DNA of 64,000 bases from Paraburkholderia kururiensis. GTDB taxonomy: Bacteria; Pseudomonadota; Gammaproteobacteria; Burkholderiales; Burkholderiaceae. Location of the stretch: NCBI RefSeq assembly GCF_034424375.1, contig NZ_CP139965.1, positions 6,076,001-6,140,000 of the forward strand, in the 5' to 3' direction. The notes beneath the pieces are model-generated. The model saw nothing but the letters and a program-made list of their open reading frames with translations. It was not told the DNA's origin and did no database searches. A program made the translations under genes and the position numbers. Positions 25,333 through 34,209 of the stretch are shown here, one piece after another; positions within the stretch are counted from its first letter, which is position 1; each line of letters opens with the position of its first letter.

Positions 25333-27402
25333 TTACTGCACTTTGCGCCCGCTTCTGCGCGCCACCGGCGCGGTCTCAGGTGACGAAGGCTTCGCACCCG
25401 CATTGAGCTTTCTCCACAACGTCGTCTTGCTGATGCCGAGCATGGCGCAGACCTGATCGCGGTCGCCATGGCAGGCATCCAGTGCAGCGCGAATCTCGTC
25501 GGCTTCGACGCGCCGGCTGCGTTCGCGCAACGAAAGTGCAGCCGACGTCGGCGCGCTGCTCCCGGCATCCGCGGCTTCGGGTTCTGCCGGCTCGTTATCG
25601 AAAAGTTCGGGCGCAATGGCGTGCAGCACCTCGCGCGTCAGCGTCGCGTTCGCTGAGTCCGCTGCATCGGCGGAATCCGCCAGTTCCACTGCCGCGCGCT
25701 CGATCACGTTCTGCAATTCGCGTACGTTGCCGGGCCAACTGTGGCGGCAAAGCGGTTCGCGTGCCGGCGCGAGTATCGCCGCGGCGTCTGCGAGGCGACT
25801 CACGCGCGGTGCGAGCCGCGCTTCACGGCGCGCCGCGGCCAGCAGCAGTTCCGCGGCGAGCGGCATGATGTCCGCCGTGCGTTCGCGCAGCGGCGGCAGT
25901 GCGATGTTCAGGATGTTGAGACGGTAGTAGAGGTCTGCGCGAAACTCGCCGGTCTCGATGGCATCCGTGAGCGCGCGGTGCGTCGCGGCCACGATGCGCA
26001 CGTCCACGCGGGTGGGCTCGGTGGCGCCGAGGCGAATCACCTCGCGCTCCTGCAGCACGCGCAGCAGCCGGCTCTGCAAGGACAACGGCATCTCGCCGAT
26101 CTCGTCGAGAAACAGCGTGCCGCGATGGGCCGCTTCGATGAGACCGGCTTTGCCGCCGCGCCGCGCACCGGTGAACGCGCCCTCCTCGTAGCCGAACAGT
26201 TCGCTTTCGAGCAGCGCCTCGGGAAACGCTCCGCAGTTGATCGCCACGAACGGAAACTCGCGGCGGCCGCTCGCGCGGTGCAGGCCCTGCGCCACCATTT
26301 CCTTGCCGGTGCCGCTCTCGCCGCGAATCAGGACGGTGGCGTCCGACACCGCGTAGCGCAGCGCAAGCTGCCTCGCCCGTTGCATGGCGGGCGATTCGCC
26401 CACCAGATCGTCCAGCCGGTAGCGCGCCACGAACTGCGGCGCGCGCTGACGCGAGCGCAGCGTGCGGTCGAGCCGCTCCACGGCGCGCGACTCCTGGAAG
26501 GTCAGCACGGTGCCGGTCATCACGCCCTTGTCGACAATCGGCCCGCGATGCAGAACGTAGCTCGAACCGCGCACCGTTTCCAGCGACTCGCCCTGCCCGT
26601 CGGGCCCGAACACGGCCATGTCGCGCACGGTGGCGGCCACGTCGGGCGCGAGGTCCGCGAACCGGCGCCCCGTACAGACGGTCGGGTCGATGCCGAGCAC
26701 ATTGGCGAGCCGCTGGTTGATGGCCTCGACGCGGCCAGCCGCGTCGAGCGCCACGACGCCGTCGCGCAGATGCTGGAGCACGTTGTCGAGCCGCTGCCGC
26801 CGCACGCCCTCGCGCCAGGTGGCCTGGGCCACGTCGAGCGCGTTGTCGAATGCGGCCTGCACGGACGCGCGCGAGTAGAGAAACACGGCGGCCAGCCCGG
26901 CACGCGCCGCCAGATCCGTCACGAGGCCGGGGCCCACGATGGTGCCTACGCCGCGGTCGCGCAGATCCAGCACGCAGGTCTCCGCGTCCTGAGCCGATTG
27001 GTACGAGGCGAACACGACGTCGATGCCGTACGCAGCCACGAAACGGCGCACCTCGGGCGGCGTTTCGCCGTACGTCACCAGCGCGACGGACGACGACGCA
27101 TCGCGCCGCGCCCGCGCCAGCGCATGCATCACGTCGAAGCCGGTGGGCATGACGAGCACTACCGGCACGTCGATGCGCGCCTTCAGATAGGTTCCGTTCG
27201 AGCCCGCGGCCACCACCACGTCGGGCCGGTTCGCGCCGGCCGCGGCAATTTCGTTCGCGGCGTCCTCGTAGCCTCGGGAGACGATGCGCAGGTCGGCGCG
27301 CTCGATGTATTCGGAGGCGATGTCGCGAAACAGATCGCGCAGGCGGCTGATGCCGATGGCCCACACGCGGGGTCGCGGGCCGGGTTCGGGAAGACGGTTC
27401 AT
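25333..27402 (-). CDS. prpR: Sigma-54-dependent activator of propionate catabolism
   Basis: This 689-residue enhancer-binding protein should sense 2-methylcitrate and activate prpBC-acnD-prpF with sigma-54 RNA polymerase. Domains in order: an N-terminal PrpR_N sensor (about residues 10-180), a PAS-like segment (GVVALDAAGRVEAINQRLAN), and an AAA+ core with Walker A GESGTGKE, the sigma-54 contact loop EGAFTGA and Walker B GTLFLDEIGEMP. It ends with a Fis-type helix-turn-helix (QVCAMLGISKTTLWRKL). Length and order match the family. The ATG at 27402 (MNRLPEPG) is preferred; a TTG at 27417 is five codons upstream. The gene is divergent from prpB across the control region described separately. It probably represses or autoregulates itself through shared sites, an inference only. 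Confidence 0.95.
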   Translation of the reverse strand: MNRLPEPGPRPRVWAIGISRLRDLFRDIASEYIERADLRIVSRGYEDAANEIAAAGANRPDVVVAAGSNGTYLKARIDVPVVLVMPTGFDVMHALARARRDASSSVALVTYGETPPEVRRFVAAYGIDVVFASYQSAQDAETCVLDLRDRGVGTIVGPGLVTDLAARAGLAAVFLYSRASVQAAFDNALDVAQATWREGVRRQRLDNVLQHLRDGVVALDAAGRVEAINQRLANVLGIDPTVCTGRRFADLAPDVAATVRDMAVFGPDGQGESLETVRGSSYVLHRGPIVDKGVMTGTVLTFQESRAVERLDRTLRSRQRAPQFVARYRLDDLVGESPAMQRARQLALRYAVSDATVLIRGESGTGKEMVAQGLHRASGRREFPFVAINCGAFPEALLESELFGYEEGAFTGARRGGKAGLIEAAHRGTLFLDEIGEMPLSLQSRLLRVLQEREVIRLGATEPTRVDVRIVAATHRALTDAIETGEFRADLYYRLNILNIALPPLRERTADIMPLAAELLLAAARREARLAPRVSRLADAAAILAPAREPLCRHSWPGNVRELQNVIERAAVELADSADAADSANATLTREVLHAIAPELFDNEPAEPEAADAGSSAPTSAALSLRERSRRVEADEIRAALDACHGDRDQVCAMLGISKTTLWRKLNAGAKPSSPETAPVARRSGRKVQ

Positions 27403-27486
27403 GGAGAGGTGAGGCAACGTCGACGGCTCGGTGCTGCCGGGATGGCAGGCGGTCCGGCTGCCATTATGGATGATGAGTTGCTATTT

Positions 27487-27512
27487 TGAAATTCGATATT
27501 TCATAGATGAAA
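27487..27512. promoter_or_regulatory. Overlapping palindromes, candidate PrpR upstream activating sites
   Basis: TGAAAT-TCGAT-ATTTCA (27487-27503) overlaps TTTCAT-AG-ATGAAA (27499-27512). They lie 90-115 bases upstream of the -24/-12 promoter, where sigma-54 enhancer-binding proteins normally bind. Binding by PrpR is inferred from position and symmetry. Confidence 0.5.
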
Positions 27513-27560
27513 CGCAGGCCCATCGCGGTAGAGCTGGCAAGCGAGTCGCATTCGCCGCGA

Positions 27561-27573
27561 AATCAACGGTTTA
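27561..27573 (+). promoter_or_regulatory. IHF-binding site match
   Basis: AATCAACGGTTTA fits the IHF consensus WATCAANNNNTTR at every position. It lies midway between the palindromes and the -24/-12 promoter, the standard place for IHF to bend DNA in sigma-54 systems. Confidence 0.6.
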
Positions 27574-27601
27574 ATGTTTCGCGGCACACCCGGCTTGGCA
27601 C

Positions 27602-27617
27602 TGGCCCAGTCCTTGCA
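27602..27617 (+). promoter_or_regulatory. Sigma-54 (-24/-12) promoter of the prp operon
   Basis: TGGCCCAGTCCTTGCA has the invariant GG and GC exactly 10 bases apart and a TTGCA -12 element. Only the CAC of the ideal TGGCAC is changed. It lies 110 bases upstream of the prpB start, with transcription expected to begin near 27628. Confidence 0.75.
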
Positions 27618-27726
27618 GTAACTGCGCCGCCAGAACCGGCTCTCGTCGATTGCTCTCATTGGCCCAGACCGGTTTTCTCCGCTCATTCTCATTGCGCGCC
27701 GACGCGCCGCCCCAAGGAGACGAACC

Positions 27727-28617
27727 ATGAACAACCCATCCCTCGCCAGCGCAGGCGCCCGCTTCCGCGCGGTCGTCGCCACCGAGCAGCCGCTGCAGGT
27801 GGTCGGCGCGATCACCGCCTATGCCGCGAAAATGGCCGAAGCCGTCGGCTTCAAGGCGCTCTATCTGTCAGGCGGCGGTGTCGCGGCGAACTCGCTCGGC
27901 GTGCCCGACCTCGGCATCAGCACGATGGACGACGTGCTCATCGACGCCCGCCGCATCACGGACGCCACGCCGCTGCCGCTGCTCGTCGATATCGACACGG
28001 GCTGGGGCGGCGCCTTCAACATCGCGCGCACCGTGCGCTCGTTCATCAAGGCCGGCGTGGCCGCGGTCCACCTGGAAGACCAGGTCGGCCAGAAGCGCTG
28101 CGGCCATCGTCCGGGCAAGGAATGCGTGCCCAAGGAAGAAATGGTGGACCGCGTGAAAGCCGCCGTGGACGCCCGCACCGACGACCAGTTCGTGATCATG
28201 GCCCGCACTGACGCAGCCGCCGCTGAAGGGCTCGATGCGGCCATTGAGCGCGCCGTCGCATACGTGGAAGCCGGCGCGGATATGATCTTCCCGGAAGCCA
28301 TGAAGACGCTGGACGACTACCGCCGCTTCAAGGCCGCCGTGAAGGTGCCGATTCTCGCGAACCTCACGGAATTCGGCAGCACACCCTTCTTCACCGTGGA
28401 CGAGTTGCGCGACGCGAACGTCGATATCGCGCTCTACTGCTGCGGCGCGTATCGCGCCATGAACGCGGCAGCGCTGAACTTCTACGAAACCGTGAAACGC
28501 GACGGCACGCAAAAGGCCGCGGTGCCGACCATGCAGACGCGCGAGGATCTCTACCGCTATCTCGGCTATCACGCGTACGAGCAGAAGCTCGACGCGCTGT
28601 TCGCCGGCAAAAAGTAA
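27727..28617 (+). CDS. prpB: 2-methylisocitrate lyase
   Basis: This 296-residue enzyme cleaves 2-methylisocitrate to pyruvate and succinate, the last step of the methylcitrate cycle for propionate. It shows the PEP-mutase/isocitrate-lyase barrel: the active loop around GQKRCGHRPGKECV (catalytic Cys125), the metal-binding LLVDIDTGWGG and LEDQV, and IMARTDAAA. AAGGAG precedes the ATG. It is the first gene of prpB-prpC-acnD-prpF, transcribed away from prpR. Length equals that of E. coli PrpB. Confidence 0.97.
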   Translation: MNNPSLASAGARFRAVVATEQPLQVVGAITAYAAKMAEAVGFKALYLSGGGVAANSLGVPDLGISTMDDVLIDARRITDATPLPLLVDIDTGWGGAFNIARTVRSFIKAGVAAVHLEDQVGQKRCGHRPGKECVPKEEMVDRVKAAVDARTDDQFVIMARTDAAAAEGLDAAIERAVAYVEAGADMIFPEAMKTLDDYRRFKAAVKVPILANLTEFGSTPFFTVDELRDANVDIALYCCGAYRAMNAAALNFYETVKRDGTQKAAVPTMQTREDLYRYLGYHAYEQKLDALFAGKK

Positions 28618-28645
28618 CCCCCATACCAAGACTGAGGACGACACC

Positions 28646-29812
28646 ATGAGCGAAGCAGACAACACCACCGCAACCGCAGGCGGCTTCAAACCCAAGAAAT
28701 CCGTCGCGCTTTCCGGCGTGACCGCGGGCAACACCGCGCTGTGCACCGTGGGCCGCACCGGCAACGACCTGCACTACCGCGGCTACGACATCCTCGACAT
28801 CGCCGGCGCCTGCGAATTCGAGGAAGTCGCTTACCTGCTCGTGCACGGCAAGCTGCCCAACGCCGCCGAACTCGCCGCCTACAAGACGAAGCTCAAGGCC
28901 CTGCGCGGCCTGCCCGCGAACCTGAAGGCGGCGCTCGAGTGGATCCCGGCCTCGGCGCATCCGATGGACGTGATGCGCACCGGCGTCTCCGTGCTGGGCA
29001 CCGTGCTGCCCGAGAAGGACGACCACAACGTGCCCGGCGCACGCGACATCGCCGACCGCCTGATGGCCTCGCTCGGCTCCATGCTGCTGTACTGGTACCA
29101 CTATTCGCACAACGGCCGGCGCATCGAGGTGGAAACCGACGACGACTCCATCGGCGGCCACTTCCTGCACCTGCTGCACGGCACCGAGCCGCGCCAGTCG
29201 TGGGTCGATGCCATGCACGTGTCGCTCAACCTCTACGCCGAGCACGAGTTCAACGCCTCGACCTTCACGGGCCGCGTGATCGCCGGCACGGGCTCGGACC
29301 TGTATTCGGCCATCACGGGCGCCATCGGCGCGCTGCGCGGGCCGAAGCACGGCGGCGCCAACGAGGTCGCCTACGAGATCCAGTCGCGCTACCAGACGCC
29401 CGACGAGGCCGAAGCCGACATCCGCCAGCGCGTGGCGAACCGCGAAGTGGTGATCGGCTTCGGCCACCCGGTCTACACGATCTCGGACCCGCGCAACAAG
29501 GTCATCAAGGACGTCGCTAAAAAACTCTCGAAGGAAGCCGGCGACATGAAGCTGTTCAACGTCGCCGAGCGGCTCGAAAGCGTGATGTGGGACGCCAAGA
29601 AGATGTTCCCCAACCTCGACTGGTTCAGCGCGGTCTCGTATCACATGATGGGCGTGCCCACGGCCATGTTCACGCCGCTCTTCGTGATCTCGCGCACCTC
29701 CGGCTGGAGCGCGCACATCATCGAGCAGCGCATCGACAACAAGATCATCCGCCCCAGCGCGAATTACACGGGGCCGGAGAACCTCAAGTTCGTGCCCATC
29801 GAGAAACGCTGA
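28646..29812 (+). CDS. prpC: 2-methylcitrate synthase
   Basis: This 388-residue citrate-synthase-fold enzyme joins propionyl-CoA and oxaloacetate to give 2-methylcitrate. Catalytic regions are visible: SAHPMDVMRTGVSVLG, LHLLHGTEP, GALRGPKHGGANEVAYEIQS, VIGFGHPVYTISDPR (catalytic His) and the Asp-containing LDWFSAVSYHMMGVP. The short N-terminus without the extra domain of housekeeping citrate synthase, and the neighbours, support PrpC. It lies 28 bases after prpB, with GAGGACG as ribosome-binding site. Confidence 0.97.
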   Translation: MSEADNTTATAGGFKPKKSVALSGVTAGNTALCTVGRTGNDLHYRGYDILDIAGACEFEEVAYLLVHGKLPNAAELAAYKTKLKALRGLPANLKAALEWIPASAHPMDVMRTGVSVLGTVLPEKDDHNVPGARDIADRLMASLGSMLLYWYHYSHNGRRIEVETDDDSIGGHFLHLLHGTEPRQSWVDAMHVSLNLYAEHEFNASTFTGRVIAGTGSDLYSAITGAIGALRGPKHGGANEVAYEIQSRYQTPDEAEADIRQRVANREVVIGFGHPVYTISDPRNKVIKDVAKKLSKEAGDMKLFNVAERLESVMWDAKKMFPNLDWFSAVSYHMMGVPTAMFTPLFVISRTSGWSAHIIEQRIDNKIIRPSANYTGPENLKFVPIEKR

Positions 29813-29820
29813 CACGCCAC

Positions 29821-29861
29821 GCGAGCGGCGGTGTAACGTACTCCCGTACCACGCCGCTCGC
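29821..29861 (+). other. Hairpin in the prpC-acnD intergenic region
   Basis: GCGAGCGGCGGTG (29821-29833) pairs with CACGCCGCTCGC (29850-29861) with a single bulge. It is directly after prpC and has no T run, so it may be an mRNA processing or stability element, or a weak terminator that lowers acnD-prpF expression relative to prpBC. Confidence 0.5.
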
Positions 29862-29973
29862 CTGTGCCTGATTGTGCGACGAGGAGTGTTGTGCCGCACC
29901 TCGTCCGATCGGCCGATTGACCCGCCGCGCCCCTGCCCCCGATCATGACGATCATTTCCGCCCCCGCAATGCC

Positions 29974-32571
29974 ATGAATACCGCCTATCGCAAACCCCTG
30001 CCCGGCACCCGGCTCGACTACTTCGATGCACGCGCCGCCGTCGACGCCATTCAGCCCGGCGCCTGGGACACGCTGCCCTACACGTCACGCGTGCTCGCCG
30101 AAAACCTCGTGCGCCGCTGCGATCCCGCTACGCTCACCGAGTCGTTGAAGCAGCTGATCGAGCGTCGGCGCGATCGCGACTTTCCGTGGTTTCCCGCACG
30201 CGTGGTCTGTCACGACATTCTTGGGCAGACCGCGCTCGTCGATCTGGCGGGGCTGCGCGATGCCATCGCGTCGCAAGGCGGCGAGCCGGCCCAGGTGAAT
30301 CCGGTCGTGCCGGTGCAGTTGATCGTGGACCACTCGCTTGCCGTGGAATGCGCGGGTTTCGATCCGGACGCGTTCGCGAAAAACCGCGCCATCGAAGATC
30401 GCCGCAACGAAGACCGCTTCGACTTCATCAACTGGACGAAGCGGGCCTTTCGCAACGTCGACGTGATTCCGCCGGGCAACGGGATCATGCATCAGATCAA
30501 CCTCGAGAAGATGTCGCCAGTGATCCAGGTGAGCGACGGCGTGGCCTACCCTGACACCTGCGTCGGCACCGACAGCCACACGCCGCACGTCGATGCGCTG
30601 GGCGTCATCGCCATCGGCGTGGGCGGCCTGGAGGCCGAGAACGTGATGCTGGGCCGCGCGTCGTGGATGCGCCTGCCCGATATCGTCGGCGTCGAGCTGA
30701 CGGGCCGGCGGCAACCCGGCATCACGGCCACCGACATCGTGCTCGCGCTCACCGAATTCCTGCGCAAGGAAAAGGTGGTGGGCGCGTATCTGGAATTCCG
30801 CGGCGAAGGCGCCGCGACGCTCACGCTGGGCGACCGCGCGACGATCTCCAACATGGCGCCCGAATACGGCGCCACGGCAGCGATGTTCTTCATCGACAGC
30901 CAGACCATCGACTACCTGCGCCTGACGGGCCGCGACGACGCACAGGTTCAGCTGGTCGAAACGTATGCCAAAACCGCGGGCCTCTGGGCGGATTCGCTCG
31001 CCCATGCCCAGTACGAACGCGTGCTCAGGTTCGATCTATCGAGCGTGGTCCGCAACATGGCGGGACCGTCCAATCCGCACCGACGGCTACCCACTTCGGC
31101 GCTTGCCGAACGCGGTATCGCTGGCAAATGGGAGGACGTGCCGGGCCAGATGCCCGATGGCGCGGTGATCATCGCCGCCATCACGAGCTGCACGAACACC
31201 AGCAATCCGCGCAACGTGATCGCCGCCGCGCTGCTCGCGCGTAATGCGAACGCGCGCGGGCTCACGCGCAAGCCGTGGGTCAAGAGTTCGCTCGCGCCGG
31301 GGTCGAAGGCGGTCGAACTCTATCTCGAAGACGCGGGGCTCCTGCCCGAACTGGAAAAACTCGGCTTCGGCATCGTGGCGTTCGCCTGCACGACGTGCAA
31401 CGGCATGTCGGGCGCGCTCGATCCGGCCATCCAGAAAGAGATCGTCGAGCGCGACCTGTATGCCACGGCAGTGCTCTCCGGCAACCGCAACTTCGACGGC
31501 CGCATTCATCCGTACGCGAAGCAGGCGTTTCTCGCCTCGCCGCCGCTCGTGGTGGCCTACGCGATTGCGGGCACGATCCGTTTCGATATCGAGCGCGACG
31601 TGCTGGGCACCGGTCCGCAGGGCGAGCCGGTCTATCTTAAGGATATCTGGCCGTCCGACGAGGAGATCGATGCGATCGTCGCGCAGAGCGTGAAGCCCGA
31701 GCAGTTCCGCCGCGTCTACGAACCGATGTTCGCCGCTACCGCAACGAGCGCCGAGCCGATCAGCCCGCTCTACGACTGGCGCCCCCAGAGCACGTACATT
31801 CGCCGGCCGCCGTACTGGGAAGGTGCGCTCGCCGGCGTACGCACGTTGCAAGGCCTGCGGCCGCTCGCCGTGCTGGGCGACAACATCACGACGGACCACC
31901 TCTCGCCTTCGAACGCGATCCTGCCGGACAGCGCCGCGGGCGAATACCTCGCGAAAATGGGCCTGCCCGAAGAGGACTTCAACTCGTACGCGACGCACCG
32001 CGGCGACCACCTCACGGCGCAGCGCGCGACGTTTGCGAACCCCACGCTCGTCAACGAAATGGCCGTGGTGGACGGCAGCGTGAAGAAGGGGTCGCTCGCG
32101 CGCATCGAACCGGAAGGCAAGGTCGTGCGGATGTGGGAAGCCATCGAGACCTACATGGAGCGCCGGCAGCCGCTCATCATCGTGGCGGGCGCCGACTACG
32201 GCCAGGGCTCGTCGCGTGACTGGGCCGCGAAAGGCGTGCGGCTCGCAGGCGTGGAAGCCATCGTGGCCGAGGGCTTCGAGCGCATCCACCGCACCAACCT
32301 GATCGGCATGGGCGTGCTGCCGCTCGAGTTCAAGGCCGGCGTGAACCGGCTCACGCTCGGCATCGACGGCACCGAAACGTTCGACGTAATCGGCGAGCGC
32401 AAGCCGCGTGCGGATCTCACGCTGGTGATCCATCGCCGCAACGGCGAGCGCGTCGAGGTGCCCGTCACCTGCCGGCTCGATACGGCCGAGGAAGTGTCGA
32501 TCTACGATGCGGGTGGCGTGCTGCAACGCTTCGCGCAAGACTTCCTCGCGCAGTCGAAAGCGGCGGTCTGA
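29974..32571 (+). CDS. acnD: Fe/S-dependent 2-methylcitrate dehydratase
   Basis: This 865-residue aconitase-family enzyme dehydrates 2-methylcitrate to 2-methylaconitate, taking the place of the non-Fe/S PrpD. The three 4Fe-4S Cys ligands are in AAITSCTNTSNP and FACTTCNGMSG. Other aconitase blocks include GTDSHTPHVDALGVIAIGVG, LSGNRNFDGRIHP, LGDNITTDHLSPSNAI and GADYGQGSSRDWAAKG. The ATG at 29974 (MNTAYRKPLPG) starts at the family-typical position. AcnD needs the PrpF partner to reach the isomer used by PrpB, and prpF follows directly. Confidence 0.96.
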   Translation: MNTAYRKPLPGTRLDYFDARAAVDAIQPGAWDTLPYTSRVLAENLVRRCDPATLTESLKQLIERRRDRDFPWFPARVVCHDILGQTALVDLAGLRDAIASQGGEPAQVNPVVPVQLIVDHSLAVECAGFDPDAFAKNRAIEDRRNEDRFDFINWTKRAFRNVDVIPPGNGIMHQINLEKMSPVIQVSDGVAYPDTCVGTDSHTPHVDALGVIAIGVGGLEAENVMLGRASWMRLPDIVGVELTGRRQPGITATDIVLALTEFLRKEKVVGAYLEFRGEGAATLTLGDRATISNMAPEYGATAAMFFIDSQTIDYLRLTGRDDAQVQLVETYAKTAGLWADSLAHAQYERVLRFDLSSVVRNMAGPSNPHRRLPTSALAERGIAGKWEDVPGQMPDGAVIIAAITSCTNTSNPRNVIAAALLARNANARGLTRKPWVKSSLAPGSKAVELYLEDAGLLPELEKLGFGIVAFACTTCNGMSGALDPAIQKEIVERDLYATAVLSGNRNFDGRIHPYAKQAFLASPPLVVAYAIAGTIRFDIERDVLGTGPQGEPVYLKDIWPSDEEIDAIVAQSVKPEQFRRVYEPMFAATATSAEPISPLYDWRPQSTYIRRPPYWEGALAGVRTLQGLRPLAVLGDNITTDHLSPSNAILPDSAAGEYLAKMGLPEEDFNSYATHRGDHLTAQRATFANPTLVNEMAVVDGSVKKGSLARIEPEGKVVRMWEAIETYMERRQPLIIVAGADYGQGSSRDWAAKGVRLAGVEAIVAEGFERIHRTNLIGMGVLPLEFKAGVNRLTLGIDGTETFDVIGERKPRADLTLVIHRRNGERVEVPVTCRLDTAEEVSIYDAGGVLQRFAQDFLAQSKAAV

Positions 32572-32604
32572 ACGAGACGGAAAACGAAGGGAAACGACAC
32601 CACC

Positions 32605-33795
32605 ATGGCTCACCTACCCCAGATCCGCATTCCCGCCACGTACATGCGCGGCGGCACCAGCAAGGGCGTGTTCTTTCGCCTCGACGATCTGCCCGAGGCC
32701 GCGCGCGTGCCGGGCGCGGCGCGCGACGCGCTGCTGTTGCGCGTGATCGGCAGCCCCGACCCGTACGGCAAGCAGATCGACGGCATGGGCGGCGCGACGT
32801 CGAGCACGAGCAAGACCGTGATCGTGGCGAAGAGCAGCCGGCCCGATCACGACGTGGACTACCTGTTCGGCCAGGTCGCCATCGATCGCGCGTTCGTCGA
32901 CTGGAGCGGCAACTGCGGCAACCTCTCGGCCGCCGTGGGGCCTTTCGCGATTGCCAACGGCCTCATCGACTCGAGCCGCCTTCCGCACGATGGCGTGGCC
33001 GTCGTGCGCATCTGGCAAGCCAATATCGGCAAGACCATCGTGGCACACGTGCCCATGACGGCGGGCGCCGTGCAGGAGACCGGCGACTTCGAACTGGACG
33101 GCGTGACGTTCCCCGCCGCCGAGGTCCAGCTCGAATTCATGGACCCGGCCGCCGAGGAAGAAGGCGCAGGCGGCGCGATGTTCCCCACGGGCCATCTCGT
33201 GGACGACCTGGAGGTGCCGGGCGTCGGCACGCTCAAGGCGACCATGATCAATGCCGGCATTCCGACCATCTTCGTCAATGCCGACGCCATCGGCTACACG
33301 GGCACCGAGTTGCAGGACGCCATCAACGGCGACCCGAAGGCGCTCGCCATGTTCGAGACCATCCGCGCGCACGGCGCGCTGCGCATGGGGCTCATCGAGC
33401 AGCTGGACGAGATCGCCACGCGTCAGCACACGCCGAAGGTGGCGTTCGTGGCGAAGCCGGCGGACTACGTGGCGTCGAGCGGCAAACGCGTCGCCGCGGG
33501 CGACGTCGACCTGCTGGTGCGCGCGCTCTCCATGGGCAAGCTCCACCACGCGATGATGGGCACGGCGGCCGTGGCCATCGGTACAGCCGCCGCCATTCCG
33601 GGCACGCTGGTGAATCTCGCGGCGGGCGGCGGTCCGCGCGAGGCGGTGCGCTTCGGCCATCCGTCGGGCACGTTGCGCGTGGGCGCCGAGGCAAGGCAGA
33701 TCGACGGCGAGTGGAAGGTCACCAAGGCGGTGATGAGCCGCAGCGCGCGCGTGCTGATGGAGGGTTGGGTGCGGGTGCCGGGGGATACGGTATAG
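32605..33795 (+). CDS. prpF: 2-methylaconitate cis-trans isomerase
   Basis: This 396-residue enzyme of the diaminopimelate-epimerase-like fold isomerises the AcnD product so the methylcitrate cycle can continue. Family motifs are RIPATYMRGGTSKGVFFRLD, IDGMGGATSSTSKTVIV, DWSGNCGNLSAAVGPFAI, GAMFPTG and VMSRSARVLMEGWVRVP. It is the last gene of the operon, 33 bases after acnD. No prpE (propionyl-CoA synthetase) follows, so propionate activation is encoded elsewhere or propionyl-CoA comes from amino or fatty acid breakdown. Confidence 0.96.
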   Translation: MAHLPQIRIPATYMRGGTSKGVFFRLDDLPEAARVPGAARDALLLRVIGSPDPYGKQIDGMGGATSSTSKTVIVAKSSRPDHDVDYLFGQVAIDRAFVDWSGNCGNLSAAVGPFAIANGLIDSSRLPHDGVAVVRIWQANIGKTIVAHVPMTAGAVQETGDFELDGVTFPAAEVQLEFMDPAAEEEGAGGAMFPTGHLVDDLEVPGVGTLKATMINAGIPTIFVNADAIGYTGTELQDAINGDPKALAMFETIRAHGALRMGLIEQLDEIATRQHTPKVAFVAKPADYVASSGKRVAAGDVDLLVRALSMGKLHHAMMGTAAVAIGTAAAIPGTLVNLAAGGGPREAVRFGHPSGTLRVGAEARQIDGEWKVTKAVMSRSARVLMEGWVRVPGDTV

Positions 33796-33957
33796 AGGCG
33801 TAACCTTCGCGCCGGCGGTGAACTTCCGACGCTCGCCACCCCGCTCCGGGTTGTCTCGTGCCCTCCGCCCCCCAAAAGGGCGCGATCAGGCATTTGACGT
33901 ACGGTGAGAAGCCCGCACGCGACGAAAAATAGTCGCAGTATGCAATCTAAAGTTTGT

Positions 33958-33981
33958 GCGGCGCTGATATTTCAGCGCCGC
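33958..33981. terminator. Perfect GC-rich hairpin downstream of the prp operon
   Basis: GCGGCGCTGA and TCAGCGCCGC form a 10-base-pair stem with loop TATT, 163 bases after prpF. There is no T run, so termination is probable rather than certain. Confidence 0.5.
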
Positions 33982-34171
33982 TTGCCGAACGACGGGCAGC
34001 AATTGTCACAACAGATTTAAAAATTACAATTGTTAAAATCAACACGAAGCCAACGTGAAAACATCATTGTCTGCGTAGCGCTGCGATGTTCGCCTCTGTT
34101 ATCTGATCAGACGGATCCACCAGCGGCCAGGCAATCCAGCAAAGAAAAAACCGATAATTACGTGACTCCCC

Positions 34172-34177
34172 TATAAT
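34172..34177 (+). promoter_or_regulatory. Candidate -10 element for the FkbM gene
   Basis: A perfect TATAAT lies 33 bases upstream of the start codon. No good -35 hexamer stands 16-18 bases before it. Confidence 0.4.
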
Positions 34178-34209
34178 TCCCGACCGCGAACAAACAAACG
34201 GGGGATGCG

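Larger units (their letters stand above)
33796..34209. other. AT-richer intergenic region between prpF and the FkbM gene
   Basis: Base composition drops clearly from about 33900 onward. It contains the hairpin at 33958-33981 and the TATAAT at 34172-34177, both listed separately, and two CAATTGT words (near 33999 and 34027). No gene is seen. The composition change may mark the left edge of acquired DNA. Confidence 0.45.

Noticed and set aside
25741..27489. A 582-codon open frame on the plus strand opposite prpR
   Set aside because: It is antisense to a full sigma-54 activator and has no motif of its own.
27595..27601. TTGGCAC as the -24 element of the prp promoter
   Set aside because: The next suitable GC is 16 bases away instead of 10. 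The overlapping TGGCCC at 27602 has the exact spacing.
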